A stretch of DNA of 31,679 bases from DSWT01 sp035415725 (GTDB lineage Bacteria > Chloroflexota > Anaerolineae > B4-G1 > SLSP01), in NCBI GenBank assembly GCA_035415725.1, contig DAOOGN010000049.1:1-31679 (forward strand), written 5' to 3'. The position numbers and the translations under genes are program-made. Numbering within the stretch: position 1 is the first letter of the stretch; each line of letters opens with the position of its first letter. The notes under the pieces are model-generated. The model searched no databases, was not told the origin of the DNA, and was given only the letters and a program-made list of their open reading frames with translations. Of this stretch, positions 24,803 through 31,625 are shown in pieces.

Positions 24803-24870
24803 ACACGGATGTTACGGATCACACGGATTTTTTTCTTTTTTTTATCCGTAAAATTCGTGTGCATCCGTGT
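24803..24870. repeat. Long hairpin with T-runs upstream of the PfkB gene
   Basis: ACACGGATG (24803-24811) pairs with CATCCGTGT (24862-24870) and CACACG (24820-24825) with CGTGTG (24856-24861), enclosing T-rich runs. The ACGGAT words relate it to family R2. It may attenuate transcription between the HEAT-like gene and the PfkB gene. Confidence 0.5.
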
Positions 24871-24879
24871 CCTATAGAA

Positions 24880-25530
24880 CTAACGACGTCCTGCGTAGAC
24901 CTCGATGCAGCGGAGCACGCTTTGCGCACCGCCGCTGATGTCGGGATCGGCGTGCTGCACCAGTGCTTCCACCGTTGTCTTGATGGAAGCGATCTCCGGC
25001 AGCCTGTCGCCGTCATTGGCAAGCTGGCGCAAGAAGAACAGTGCGCCCTTGACGACTTCCGGGTCGGGATGCGCCAGGACTTCCCCGGCAAGCGCCATTT
25101 CCTGGCGCTTCATGTAATAGGAGACCAGGCACTTGGCGGCGTAGCGTCGGGTCAAGGGACGCGCGTCTGTCAGCCCCTCGCGCATCCGATCCATCAGGAA
25201 GGCGTAGATCGCCTCATCCATCAAGTCCCTGGCCTGCGCGGGCGTCAGGCGAACCAGTTCTTCTTCATCCTCGCTGCCGTTGACGTAGTAGTCGTAGGTC
25301 AGGCGGTACTCGTAGAAGATACCACACACGGGACAGCGTTTGATGTGATGGCGCTCCGCATCGTGGGCGTCGAGCGCCTTGAAGAATTCCAGGCGCGCCG
25401 CCGCGGGCGGGAGCGGGCGATCCATGTCGTCCCAGCCGTATTTGCTGAAGGACGTTTCCACTTCGTCGAGCGCGCTGCAGATTTCACATTCGGCGATAGG
25501 GATGTAAGAGTGAGTTATTCTGACATTCAT
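24880..25530 (-). CDS. Hypothetical protein: N-terminal zinc-knuckle, C-terminal HEAT-like helices
   Basis: I do not recognise a named family. Seen in 216 aa: two cysteine pairs, CEIC (C15, C18) and CPVC (C66, C69), the second preceded by HH at 61-62, which together could bind one zinc ion; an acidic linker around 84-92; then helical repeats of HEAT type (about 118-212), with segments like RRYAAKCLVSYYM, DPEVVKGALFFLRQL and DPDISGGAQSVLRCI. No signal peptide or membrane segment. The ribosome binding site is weak, so ATG 25530 is the first plausible start. It precedes the PfkB kinase gene by about 100 bp on the same strand. A protein-protein interaction role is the most one can infer. Confidence 0.7.
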   Translation of the reverse strand: MNVRITHSYIPIAECEICSALDEVETSFSKYGWDDMDRPLPPAAARLEFFKALDAHDAERHHIKRCPVCGIFYEYRLTYDYYVNGSEDEEELVRLTPAQARDLMDEAIYAFLMDRMREGLTDARPLTRRYAAKCLVSYYMKRQEMALAGEVLAHPDPEVVKGALFFLRQLANDGDRLPEIASIKTTVEALVQHADPDISGGAQSVLRCIEVYAGRR

Positions 25531-25561
25531 TGCGAAATCGCTTTCTTACTAAAGTCTAAAT

Positions 25562-25761
25562 GTATCTATTCAGGCTCGTAAACCTGACGAAGCCACTTAT
25601 TCCCTATGCCAGGTTTGGCGTAGACTTTGGTAGGCCAGGTGCTGCTGCATGACAAGATATGCGTGTTTCTATAAACCCATCCCCCCTGCCGAAGGGGCAA
25701 CCTGTTATGTGCCCTCCCCAAAGTCCCGTTCGCCACCTGGCAAAGGTGGCTGAATAGTTAC
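25562..25761 (+). mobile_element. MITE-like element, CTATTCAG family (copy B) with 8-bp target duplication
   Basis: A 200-bp non-coding element with ends GTATCTATTCAG (25562-25573) and CTGAATAGTTAC (25750-25761), 11 of 12 inverted. The octamer GTCTAAAT flanks both sides exactly (25554-25561 and 25762-25769), the mark of transposition. Its first 90 and last 45 bases match copy A at 10839-11094. It carries no open frame, so a transposase elsewhere would be needed. It landed immediately before the operator of the restriction gene. With the operator that follows it explains the whole gap from 25531 to 25836. Confidence 0.88.
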
Positions 25762-25769
25762 GTCTAAAT

Positions 25770-25799
25770 AACCCTTTTTGGGATATTCCAAAACAGGTT
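25770..25799. promoter_or_regulatory. Palindromic operator candidate before the HTH-nuclease gene
   Basis: AACCCTTTTTGG (25770-25781), the 6-base spacer GATATT, and CCAAAACAGGTT (25788-25799) form a 30-bp dyad with 10 of 12 paired positions. The half-site AACCTGTTTTGG plus GATATT recurs upstream of the methyltransferase gene at 27435-27452. Reading across it, TTGGGA (25778-25783), a 17-base spacer and TATAGT (25801-25806) make a plausible promoter, so a bound protein would block transcription. Confidence 0.65.
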
Positions 25800-25836
25800 T
25801 TATAGTAGATAAAAGTCTGTGAATGGGAGAGAGCCA

Positions 25837-26691
25837 ATGACAAAATCTGTATTCACCCAAGAGTATCAACGTTTATGTGAATTGCTTATCTTGGCGAGGC
25901 AAAAAAGCCAACTCACACAGGCCGAATTAGCGGCAGCATTGGAAAAGCCGCAATCCTTTGTGTCGAAATATGAGCGTAGCGAACGCCGCTTGGATGTCAT
26001 CGAACTCTTCCAGATTACAAACGTTCTTCAGATTCATCCAGTTGACTTGATGATGCAACTGAAGCTGGAGTTTTTCCCAGCAGAGAACCCGGAAAACATT
26101 CTCGACCTTTGGAAAATTACGTCGCAGGATCTGACGGGATTGTTGAATCAAAGTCCAAGTTTGCGCGGGATGCTTTTTGGCTATGCGGCTGAATTCAAGT
26201 TGCACGAGTTGTGGCTAAATCATCCCGACATAACGGAAGTCATCAAAAGCGATGATCATGACCGGAAAAAGAAGGGTGATCGGCGCATCGTTTATAAAGG
26301 ACATCCCTTCATTCTTGAAGCGAAATCCCTTCAGACTAACTCCATAAAGCAAACCGCCGGGCGTTGGTGTGGCAAGACTCAGGTTGATGCCAGCGACCGT
26401 CGAAGAGTTTACTTGCCTAATGGCGACGAAGTAACCACGACGCTCCTGCAAGTGGGTGAATTCGACGTGTTGGCGGTCAATGTGTTTCCTTTTGAAAATG
26501 AATGGCGCTTTGTCTTCGCCAAGAACCGGGATTTGCCCCGTAGCACCTGGCAAGGTTACACCGCAGAACAGCAATCTTATTTGTTGGCCTCGCTCGTTTC
26601 TGTCACCTGGCCGCCTGAACCTCCTTTTGTGGATAATTTGTATCAAGTGCTAGACGAACTCATCCAAGAACGCGCTAAGGCGATTTCATAG
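25837..26691 (+). CDS. Predicted type II restriction endonuclease with N-terminal XRE-type HTH
   Basis: Probably cuts unmethylated DNA and may also repress its own operon. Seen in 284 aa: an N-terminal helix-turn-helix (about 12-72; LTQAELAAALEKPQSFVSKYE is the core) and a C-terminal domain with a PD-(D/E)xK-like site, where E119, D148 (KGDRRI) and E161-A-K163 (FILEAKS) are the likely metal-binding and catalytic residues. GGAGAG before ATG 25837 fixes the start; an in-frame ATG six codons upstream lacks one. The stop region overlaps the convergent methyltransferase gene by 17 bp. Base composition is visibly lower in GC than the flanks, suggesting transfer. A stand-alone HTH regulator with an inactive nuclease fold is the alternative. 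The recognition sequence is unknown. Confidence 0.78.
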   Translation: MTKSVFTQEYQRLCELLILARQKSQLTQAELAAALEKPQSFVSKYERSERRLDVIELFQITNVLQIHPVDLMMQLKLEFFPAENPENILDLWKITSQDLTGLLNQSPSLRGMLFGYAAEFKLHELWLNHPDITEVIKSDDHDRKKKGDRRIVYKGHPFILEAKSLQTNSIKQTAGRWCGKTQVDASDRRRVYLPNGDEVTTTLLQVGEFDVLAVNVFPFENEWRFVFAKNRDLPRSTWQGYTAEQQSYLLASLVSVTWPPEPPFVDNLYQVLDELIQERAKAIS

Positions 26692-27421
26692 CACGGGCGT
26701 CTTTCCCTGCAGGAACTTTGATAAAAACCAGGAAATAGGAATGGTTTTTGCGCGCGTGAACTTGCTTTTTGATGCGGCTAACCCCAGGTTTGTTTTGTCG
26801 GACCAAAACGAACAGGTCTTTAATATAGAAACCCATTTTTTCGTAAGCCACAATGATATCCACATGCGTTAAATACTGCCGGTTGGCGCTGACGGCATCC
26901 TGACACTTGACGATTAAAACGCCGTTCTCTCTCAACACGCGATGCGCTTCTTGCCCAGCTTGAATGTAGAAGTGCGTCACGGCATCCTGCCATTTGGGGC
27001 CTTGCGGTTGTTCATCGCCATTCGAGTAGTAATTCCGAAATGCCGCGTAACTTCCAGACCCCGCTTTCTGCCCTGTATTGCGGTAAAAGCCTTCCATATA
27101 GGGAGGATCCAAAACGACGCAGTCCAAAGAAGCCGATTTGTAAGGCAGTCTTCTACAATCTATTCCGGTCGCAATATCTGAGGCCAGGACGCGATAATCG
27201 TCTTTGGGTACGTTGCGCCAGAAGACGCCTTTTCCGTAGGTGACGTCGGCAACGAGTGCGCCCTTCGGCACGTGAAGCTTCACAATGTCGGGGAACAACC
27301 CGTCATTAGAACCTACAAAGGCCGAGCCAATCAAATCTGTCGTTGCTTCGCCGCCCTGGATACGGCCGGTGGCTTTTTCATTGAAGTCAAAAACGGGTAA
27401 TCTCGGCTGTGCGCTTACCAT
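26675..27421 (-). CDS. DNA methyltransferase (DPPY type) of a restriction-modification pair
   Basis: Predicted amino-methyltransferase (N6-adenine or N4-cytosine) protecting host DNA from the neighbouring nuclease. Seen in 248 aa: the AdoMet-binding motif I ADVTYGKGVFW (58-68) followed by the catalytic motif VVLDPPYMEGF (102-112), then ENGVLIVKCQD and a C-terminal Rossmann strand region. Order motif I before motif IV with a short C-terminus gives a compact enzyme. ATG 27421 is preceded by GAGGAA seven bases upstream; a TTG start five codons earlier is possible. It faces the nuclease gene tail to tail with a 17-bp overlap. The half-site copy of the putative operator lies just before its ribosome binding site. 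An RNA-methylase role is less likely given the context. Confidence 0.85.
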   Translation of the reverse strand: MVSAQPRLPVFDFNEKATGRIQGGEATTDLIGSAFVGSNDGLFPDIVKLHVPKGALVADVTYGKGVFWRNVPKDDYRVLASDIATGIDCRRLPYKSASLDCVVLDPPYMEGFYRNTGQKAGSGSYAAFRNYYSNGDEQPQGPKWQDAVTHFYIQAGQEAHRVLRENGVLIVKCQDAVSANRQYLTHVDIIVAYEKMGFYIKDLFVLVRQNKPGVSRIKKQVHARKNHSYFLVFIKVPAGKDARAMKSP

Positions 27422-27434
27422 TGTGCTGTTCCTC

Positions 27435-27452
27435 AATATCCCAAAACAGGTT
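27435..27452 (-). promoter_or_regulatory. Half-site of the restriction-system operator before the methylase gene
   Basis: On the minus strand AACCTGTTTTGG-GATATT lies directly before the GAGGAA ribosome binding site. It equals the half-site and spacer of the 25770-25799 dyad (10 of 12 in the left arm, 12 of 12 in the right arm). The second arm is missing here, which would give weaker binding and earlier or stronger methylase expression. Confidence 0.6.
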
Positions 27453-27490
27453 ATTTGTTGTTAATGAACCATGAATTTTGGGCAAAACAA

Positions 27491-27517
27491 GTAGGGCGAA
27501 TTGTCAATTCGCCCTAC
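27491..27517 (-). terminator. Perfect 13-bp hairpin ending the xylanase operon
   Basis: GTAGGGCGAATTG and CAATTCGCCCTAC with a single-base centre; T-rich sequence follows on both strands (GTTTTTAG on plus, TTGTTTTG on minus). It sits just after the GH10 stop and could also insulate the methylase gene. Confidence 0.8.
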
Positions 27518-27522
27518 TGTTT

Positions 27523-28758
27523 TTAGCCAGGCAGTGTCGTTTCTATCGCCGTCGCGCCGCTCTTTTCCAGGGCGAACGTTGCCGTTGCTCCCCCGCACGT
27601 CAGCTCATACTCCCCCAGGAACCCCTTCACCCTCACCTTCCCCTCACCGTCCGTCGTCATCTTCGTCGGCGCGAGCCACCACTCACCCTTGATCAGGTCA
27701 TGCAAGGCGTGGTACGATGGCTTGAGATAGCCGTCTTGCGTGAGGAAGCCGCTCGGCGCTTTGAGCCAGTCGCCGTCGGTCATCCCCCAATAGGTAATGC
27801 CTGCGACAAGCGGATGCGCGAGCAGCGTCTTGTAGTGCATGACGATCTCCTCGGCCTGGCGCGCTTCGCCTTCCGGCGTGGAGGGCCACTCGTCCACTTG
27901 CCAGTCGTTGAGATCGACGATGTGCGCCGGCATGATGTCGCCGGAGAGGATTGTCGTCTCGGTGAAGTGGATCGGCAGGCCGAAGCGCTCGAAGTTCGCC
28001 AGCACCCACTGCGTCTTCTCCACGCCCCAGTAGCCCTGGTGCATGTGCGATTGGATGCCGATCACGTCAATCTTGATGCCCGCTTCCAGGCAGCCTTCCA
28101 CGAGGATGTTGAAGGCGGGGGAGACGTCGAAGTCGTTGAGCAGGAGGATGGCGCCGGGATTGGCCTCGCGCGCCGCGTTGAACATCGTGCGCACCATAGG
28201 GATGCGGCCCAGTTCCTTGCAGATGCGGGTGATGCCGTTGTCGTACTTGTCGAACACGGGCATGATGACGACTTCGTTGAGCACATCCCACATGTCGACC
28301 AGCCCGGCGAAGTCCGCTACGTCGCGGTGGATGCGCGCAATCTGCGCTTCCAAAATCTCCGCGTTGCTCATCTCCAACAGCCACGGCGCGGTCAACGTGT
28401 GCCAGCACAGGGGGTGTCCTTTGAGGGTGCAGCCGCGCTCGGCAAAGTATTGTGCGCCCTGGCGCAGGAATGCCGTGTTCGGTTTGCCACGCTCCGGCTC
28501 AAAGCCGGCCCAGTAGAACGGCAGCGTGGCGAAGTTGAAGAGGTCAAAGAAGGCGGCGTTGATACGCTCCGCGCGCTCTTTAGCCACACCTTCGAGGACG
28601 CCATTCGCCAACGCGAGGATGTCCCAGGCCGTGTTGCCGAAGAGGAACTTGTGCTTGCGCTGCGCCACCGTCACTTCCTGATGCGCCAATGCTGTCCCAT
28701 CCGGTTGGCACACGGTCACGGTGGCGTCAGCCATGCGATGGACAAATGCATTATTCAT
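27523..28758 (-). CDS. GH10 endo-beta-1,4-xylanase, apparently cytosolic
   Basis: Cleaves beta-1,4-xylosidic bonds. Seen in 411 aa: a GH10 barrel with FNFATLPFYWAGFEPERG (74-91), GHPLCWH (114-120), the acid/base in WDVLNEV (E162), LLLNDFDV (205-212), GIQSHMHQG (234-242) and the nucleophile in IHFTETT (E267), then YWGMTDGDWL and a short C-terminal beta-rich extension. There is no signal peptide, so it likely acts on imported xylo-oligosaccharides. GAGGAGGGG before ATG 28758 supports the start. It is the last gene of the operon running from 31269, and a hairpin terminator follows. With xylB nearby it completes a xylan-to-xylulose-5-phosphate route, the xylose isomerase being unaccounted for. 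Confidence 0.93.
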   Translation of the reverse strand: MNNAFVHRMADATVTVCQPDGTALAHQEVTVAQRKHKFLFGNTAWDILALANGVLEGVAKERAERINAAFFDLFNFATLPFYWAGFEPERGKPNTAFLRQGAQYFAERGCTLKGHPLCWHTLTAPWLLEMSNAEILEAQIARIHRDVADFAGLVDMWDVLNEVVIMPVFDKYDNGITRICKELGRIPMVRTMFNAAREANPGAILLLNDFDVSPAFNILVEGCLEAGIKIDVIGIQSHMHQGYWGVEKTQWVLANFERFGLPIHFTETTILSGDIMPAHIVDLNDWQVDEWPSTPEGEARQAEEIVMHYKTLLAHPLVAGITYWGMTDGDWLKAPSGFLTQDGYLKPSYHALHDLIKGEWWLAPTKMTTDGEGKVRVKGFLGEYELTCGGATATFALEKSGATAIETTLPG

Positions 28759-28807
28759 TTCCCCTCCTCGTTTGATATGATGAAGCGTGATCCGTGATGT
28801 ATGACAT

Positions 28808-29569
28808 TTACTCCCCGATCCGCCAGCGGTCGAGCACGTCGCGTACTCGCGCTATCTGCACGCCGACGCCGGTGTACTCCTGCTTGCCCATCTGATATTC
28901 AACACCCCAGTACCCGTCGTAGCCTAGCTCGCGCAGCACCGACATAGACTCAGCCAATGCCCCATCGGTGATGTCGCTGGTCAGATGAGCGTGCATGGCC
29001 CACGGCGCCATCAACCGGCACTCATCCAATGTGCCCTTAAAATGCAACAGCACACCAAACGCAGGATGGTTGACCGCTGTGCAGAGCTTCTTCATATTCT
29101 GCGGCTCTTTCTCCGCGCCCCAGTGATTCTCCGGGCCGACTTTGTAGCCGTTGTCGTAGGCGCGTTGCGCGAATTCCTGATAACGTTTGACAATAAAATC
29201 GAACTGTGCGTCCGTCCAGTTGGCCTCGCGCCCGCCGGCATCGATACGGACCGTCAACGCGCCGAGCATTTCGCCGGCGTGAAGCGCCGCCAGTCCGTTC
29301 TGATAGTGCTGCTCGCGCACGACGGGATCATCCTCCCAAAGATGCGCGCCGTCCACGCAGAGGTTCACCAGTACCAGCTCACGTTCATCAAGCGCGTTCT
29401 TCACTTTCGCCAGGTAGTCGTCGGCGGTGCTGAGCAACATCCCGTTCCAGATGTCGGCAGTATCCAGGTGATAGCGGTATTTGCAGCTTTCCAGATAGCC
29501 AAAGAGGTCCATTTTGCCCTCGCTCAGAAGGCCATGAAAAGCATACGAAGCGATTGAAATTTTGGTCAT
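28808..29569 (-). CDS. Sugar-phosphate isomerase/epimerase (xylose-isomerase-like TIM barrel)
   Basis: Metal-dependent isomerase or epimerase of the AP-endonuclease-2 superfamily; the substrate is not readable. Seen in 253 aa: a compact TIM barrel with likely metal ligands in GPENHWG (E146, H148 region), a later His in MHAHLTSD, and the Glu in WGVEYQMG near the C-terminus. Length suits the family. AGGAG about nine bases before ATG 29569 supports the start. It lies 30 bp after the pterin methyltransferase gene and 49 bp before the GH10 gene in the same direction. In this context conversion of a pentose or uronate from hemicellulose is plausible. True xylose isomerases are much longer, so I do not call it xylA. 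Confidence 0.87.
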   Translation of the reverse strand: MTKISIASYAFHGLLSEGKMDLFGYLESCKYRYHLDTADIWNGMLLSTADDYLAKVKNALDERELVLVNLCVDGAHLWEDDPVVREQHYQNGLAALHAGEMLGALTVRIDAGGREANWTDAQFDFIVKRYQEFAQRAYDNGYKVGPENHWGAEKEPQNMKKLCTAVNHPAFGVLLHFKGTLDECRLMAPWAMHAHLTSDITDGALAESMSVLRELGYDGYWGVEYQMGKQEYTGVGVQIARVRDVLDRWRIGE

Positions 29570-29599
29570 AGATTCATCTCCTGTTGTACGATATGAGAA

Positions 29600-30454
29600 T
29601 CATGATTTCGTGGTGCGATAATGTTTGATGTAGCGCAAGCCGTAGGGGTCGCGCGCGCTGAGGAAGTCCGCGGCTCGCGTCTCTTCGATCAGCAGGGGCA
29701 TGCGCGGGTCGATGATGGCGGCATCCAATCCCCAGGGGATCGCCGCGAGAAGATAGGCCAGCTCGATTTGTAGCCGTTTGGGCATCCCGTGACCCGCGTT
29801 GCCCACGCCGAGCACGGTGGCAACACCCAATTCCTCGTGAAAACGGCGCAGCGTCTCTAACGTGACCAGCATCGAGCCGGGTTCGACGGCGGCAGCCAGG
29901 CAGATGGCGTCCATGACCACATCATCCTGAGGGATACCGTGACGTGCCGCCGCATCGAGGATGACGCGTGCCTCATCCATGCGCCCTTCCACGTCTTTGG
30001 GCATACCATGACGGTCGCCGATGGGCATGCCGATGATCGCGGCATGATATCGGGCCGCGATGGGCAACAGCGTCTCCAGCGACGCTCGTTCCGCCGTGAC
30101 GGAGTTGATGAGCGCCTTGTAGGGGTGCAGGGCCGCCAACGCCGCCTCCAGCGCGGCAGGATGGCGCGAATCCAGCGCAATGGGGCTGCCGGTGGCCTCG
30201 TGGACGGCGACGGCGAGGCGCGGCAGCAAAGTCACTTCGTCCAATGCCGGGTGCTGAATGAGGATGTCCGCTATATCCATGCCGGCGGCCTGCCCTGCGC
30301 GCGCCAACGCAACGATAGCATCCACATTGCCCTGTTGTAAGTCCGCCACCATCTGGGGTTTCTTGCTCAAGGGGTGAACCTGGCCGTTGATCAATACCAC
30401 TGGCAGGCCAGGGCCAAAGGTCAACTCGCCATGGCGTGAAGTTAAGGTTGTCAT
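29600..30454 (-). CDS. Pterin-binding methyltransferase (MtgA/AcsE-like, DHPS fold)
   Basis: Predicted methyltetrahydrofolate:corrinoid methyltransferase, moving methyl between a corrinoid protein and tetrahydrofolate. Seen in 284 aa: a DHPS-like barrel with VVLINGQVHPLSKK (19-32), ALDSRHP (93-99; D95), INSVTAE (116-122; N117), VMDAICLAAA (D182) and GVGNAGHGMPKR (N219). These match positions that bind folate in MeTr enzymes (Asp, Asn, Asp, Asn). It lacks the longer MetH context, so a free-standing methyltransferase is most likely. Its ATG overlaps the stop of the glycosyltransferase gene (ATGA), implying translational coupling. The only corrinoid protein in the window is 18 kb away (11188). 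Dihydropteroate synthase itself is less likely given the GNAGHG and INGQ motifs. Confidence 0.85.
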   Translation of the reverse strand: MTTLTSRHGELTFGPGLPVVLINGQVHPLSKKPQMVADLQQGNVDAIVALARAGQAAGMDIADILIQHPALDEVTLLPRLAVAVHEATGSPIALDSRHPAALEAALAALHPYKALINSVTAERASLETLLPIAARYHAAIIGMPIGDRHGMPKDVEGRMDEARVILDAAARHGIPQDDVVMDAICLAAAVEPGSMLVTLETLRRFHEELGVATVLGVGNAGHGMPKRLQIELAYLLAAIPWGLDAAIIDPRMPLLIEETRAADFLSARDPYGLRYIKHYRTTKS

Positions 30455-31269
30455 CTGTTCAATCCCCCTGTCTGCCGAAGATCAATCGCATCATAGAACC
30501 CCTTACTTTGGTTCGTCTTGATGCGCGCGACTTGCTTCACCATATCCAGCGACTCGTGAAGATACCGCGCCAGCTCGCTTTCCTGGCTCTTGGTATCACT
30601 GCGGTCGCGGTTGCGCCACGTCACCGTCACCTCTTTGATGCGGTAGCCGCACTTCTCCCACAGGTACAACAGTTCCACGTCGTAGGCGGTGACTTTCCAG
30701 CCGGTTGGGCGTTCGGCTTGCCGGAAAAACTGTAAGTGCGGAAAGACGCGCAACGCTGCTTCCCGGGTACACAGTTTGAAGCCACACTGCGTATCGCCGA
30801 TATGACGCAACAGGAAAAGCTGACGCACGGTACGGAAGACCACGCTGCCCGCCTTGCGGATGATCGAGAACCCCTCACGGCTAAACCCTCGTGAACCGAT
30901 GACCACCGCGTAACCTTGCGCCATCCACGGCAGTAGATGGCCCAACTCCGCAATCGGTGTGGATTGGTCCATGTCGGTGAAAAGCACCACTTCACCTCGC
31001 GCGCGCCGGATGCCGGCCCACACCGCTGCCGGTTTGCCGCCGTGGGGAATATCGACCAGCGAGAAACGAGGCTTGTCGGCGATGAAGCGTTCGATCAGGA
31101 CCCGGCTGTGGTCCGTGGCCTCGTCGTTGACGATCACCACTTCCCAGGGGTACGCTTGCCGGACGAGATAGTCATTCACCTCATCCAAAACCCCCGCCTC
31201 AAGGTTTTTAGCCTCGTTGTAACAAGGGATAATGACAGAAAGGTAAGGCTGCAGCTCTTCTAGCAGCAT
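30451..31269 (-). CDS. Family 2 glycosyltransferase, dolichyl-phosphate glucose synthase-like
   Basis: Transfers a sugar, probably glucose or mannose, from a nucleotide sugar to a lipid phosphate carrier or glycan. Seen in 272 aa: a GT-A fold with LSVIIPCYNEAKNLE (10-24), VVIVNDEATDHS (44-55), GGKPAAVWAGIRRARGE (77-93), the metal-binding DMD (99-101), and IGDTQCGFKL and YDVELLYLWEKCGYRIKEV typical of DPG synthases. No membrane anchor is seen. GAGGAG five bases before ATG 31269 supports the start. It is the first gene of the operon ending in the GH10 xylanase, and its stop overlaps the methyltransferase start by 4 bases. Its link to those genes is not obvious. Confidence 0.9.
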   Translation of the reverse strand: MLLEELQPYLSVIIPCYNEAKNLEAGVLDEVNDYLVRQAYPWEVVIVNDEATDHSRVLIERFIADKPRFSLVDIPHGGKPAAVWAGIRRARGEVVLFTDMDQSTPIAELGHLLPWMAQGYAVVIGSRGFSREGFSIIRKAGSVVFRTVRQLFLLRHIGDTQCGFKLCTREAALRVFPHLQFFRQAERPTGWKVTAYDVELLYLWEKCGYRIKEVTVTWRNRDRSDTKSQESELARYLHESLDMVKQVARIKTNQSKGFYDAIDLRQTGGLNR

Positions 31270-31311
31270 AAAAACTCCTCTAAAAATAGTCTGGTAGTCA
31301 TGAGTCGGATA

Positions 31312-31360
31312 GTCCTGTAGCTGAAGCCGCCACTACAAGCGGAAATTTGCGTCAGTCTAC
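31312..31360 (-). repeat. Partial AGGACTTACGC-family repeat (inverted copy)
   Basis: On the minus strand GACTGACGCAAATTTCCGC, TTGTAG, GGCGGCTTCAGC and a final AGGACT follow the order seen at 12919-12960. It lies upstream of the glycosyltransferase gene. Between here and the window end I see no gene, only this and the repeats listed next; a lone TATAAT at 31399-31404 has no convincing -35 box. Confidence 0.5.
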
Positions 31361-31451
31361 CCTTTCTCCGCACGGTAGAATGACAACTCCACACCCCCTA
31401 TAATGGCATAGAATCAACACTAGTCAATTCAGATTATGGGGGAGACGCTCG

Positions 31452-31508
31452 GGCCGGTCTCTGACCGCGCCCACCTGTACCCTGCGGTGGCTCGGTCGGA
31501 GACCGGCC
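31452..31508. repeat. GGCCGGTCTCTGACCG palindrome (copy 2, with both arms)
   Basis: GGCCGGTCTCTGACCG (31452-31467) pairs with CGGTCGGAGACCGGCC (31493-31508), one mismatch in 16. The left arm plus CGCC is identical to 13145-13164. Confidence 0.65.
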
Positions 31509-31625
31509 ACAGCTTTCAGGCACAATTATCAAATGAATGTCTTCCTTTTTATACTGGTCAACAATTAGCAGTTTATTTTCAAGGGAATTCATCATGAACC
31601 TAAGGATACGCAGGATACAAAGAAT

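Noticed and set aside
28808..29569. Xylose isomerase (xylA)
   Set aside because: At 253 residues it is far shorter than XylA and lacks its motifs; it fits the generic isomerase/epimerase family.
31380..31404. Promoter with TATAAT at 31399
   Set aside because: The best -35-like word (ATGACA, 31380) leaves a 13-base spacer and no gene follows on the plus strand within the window.
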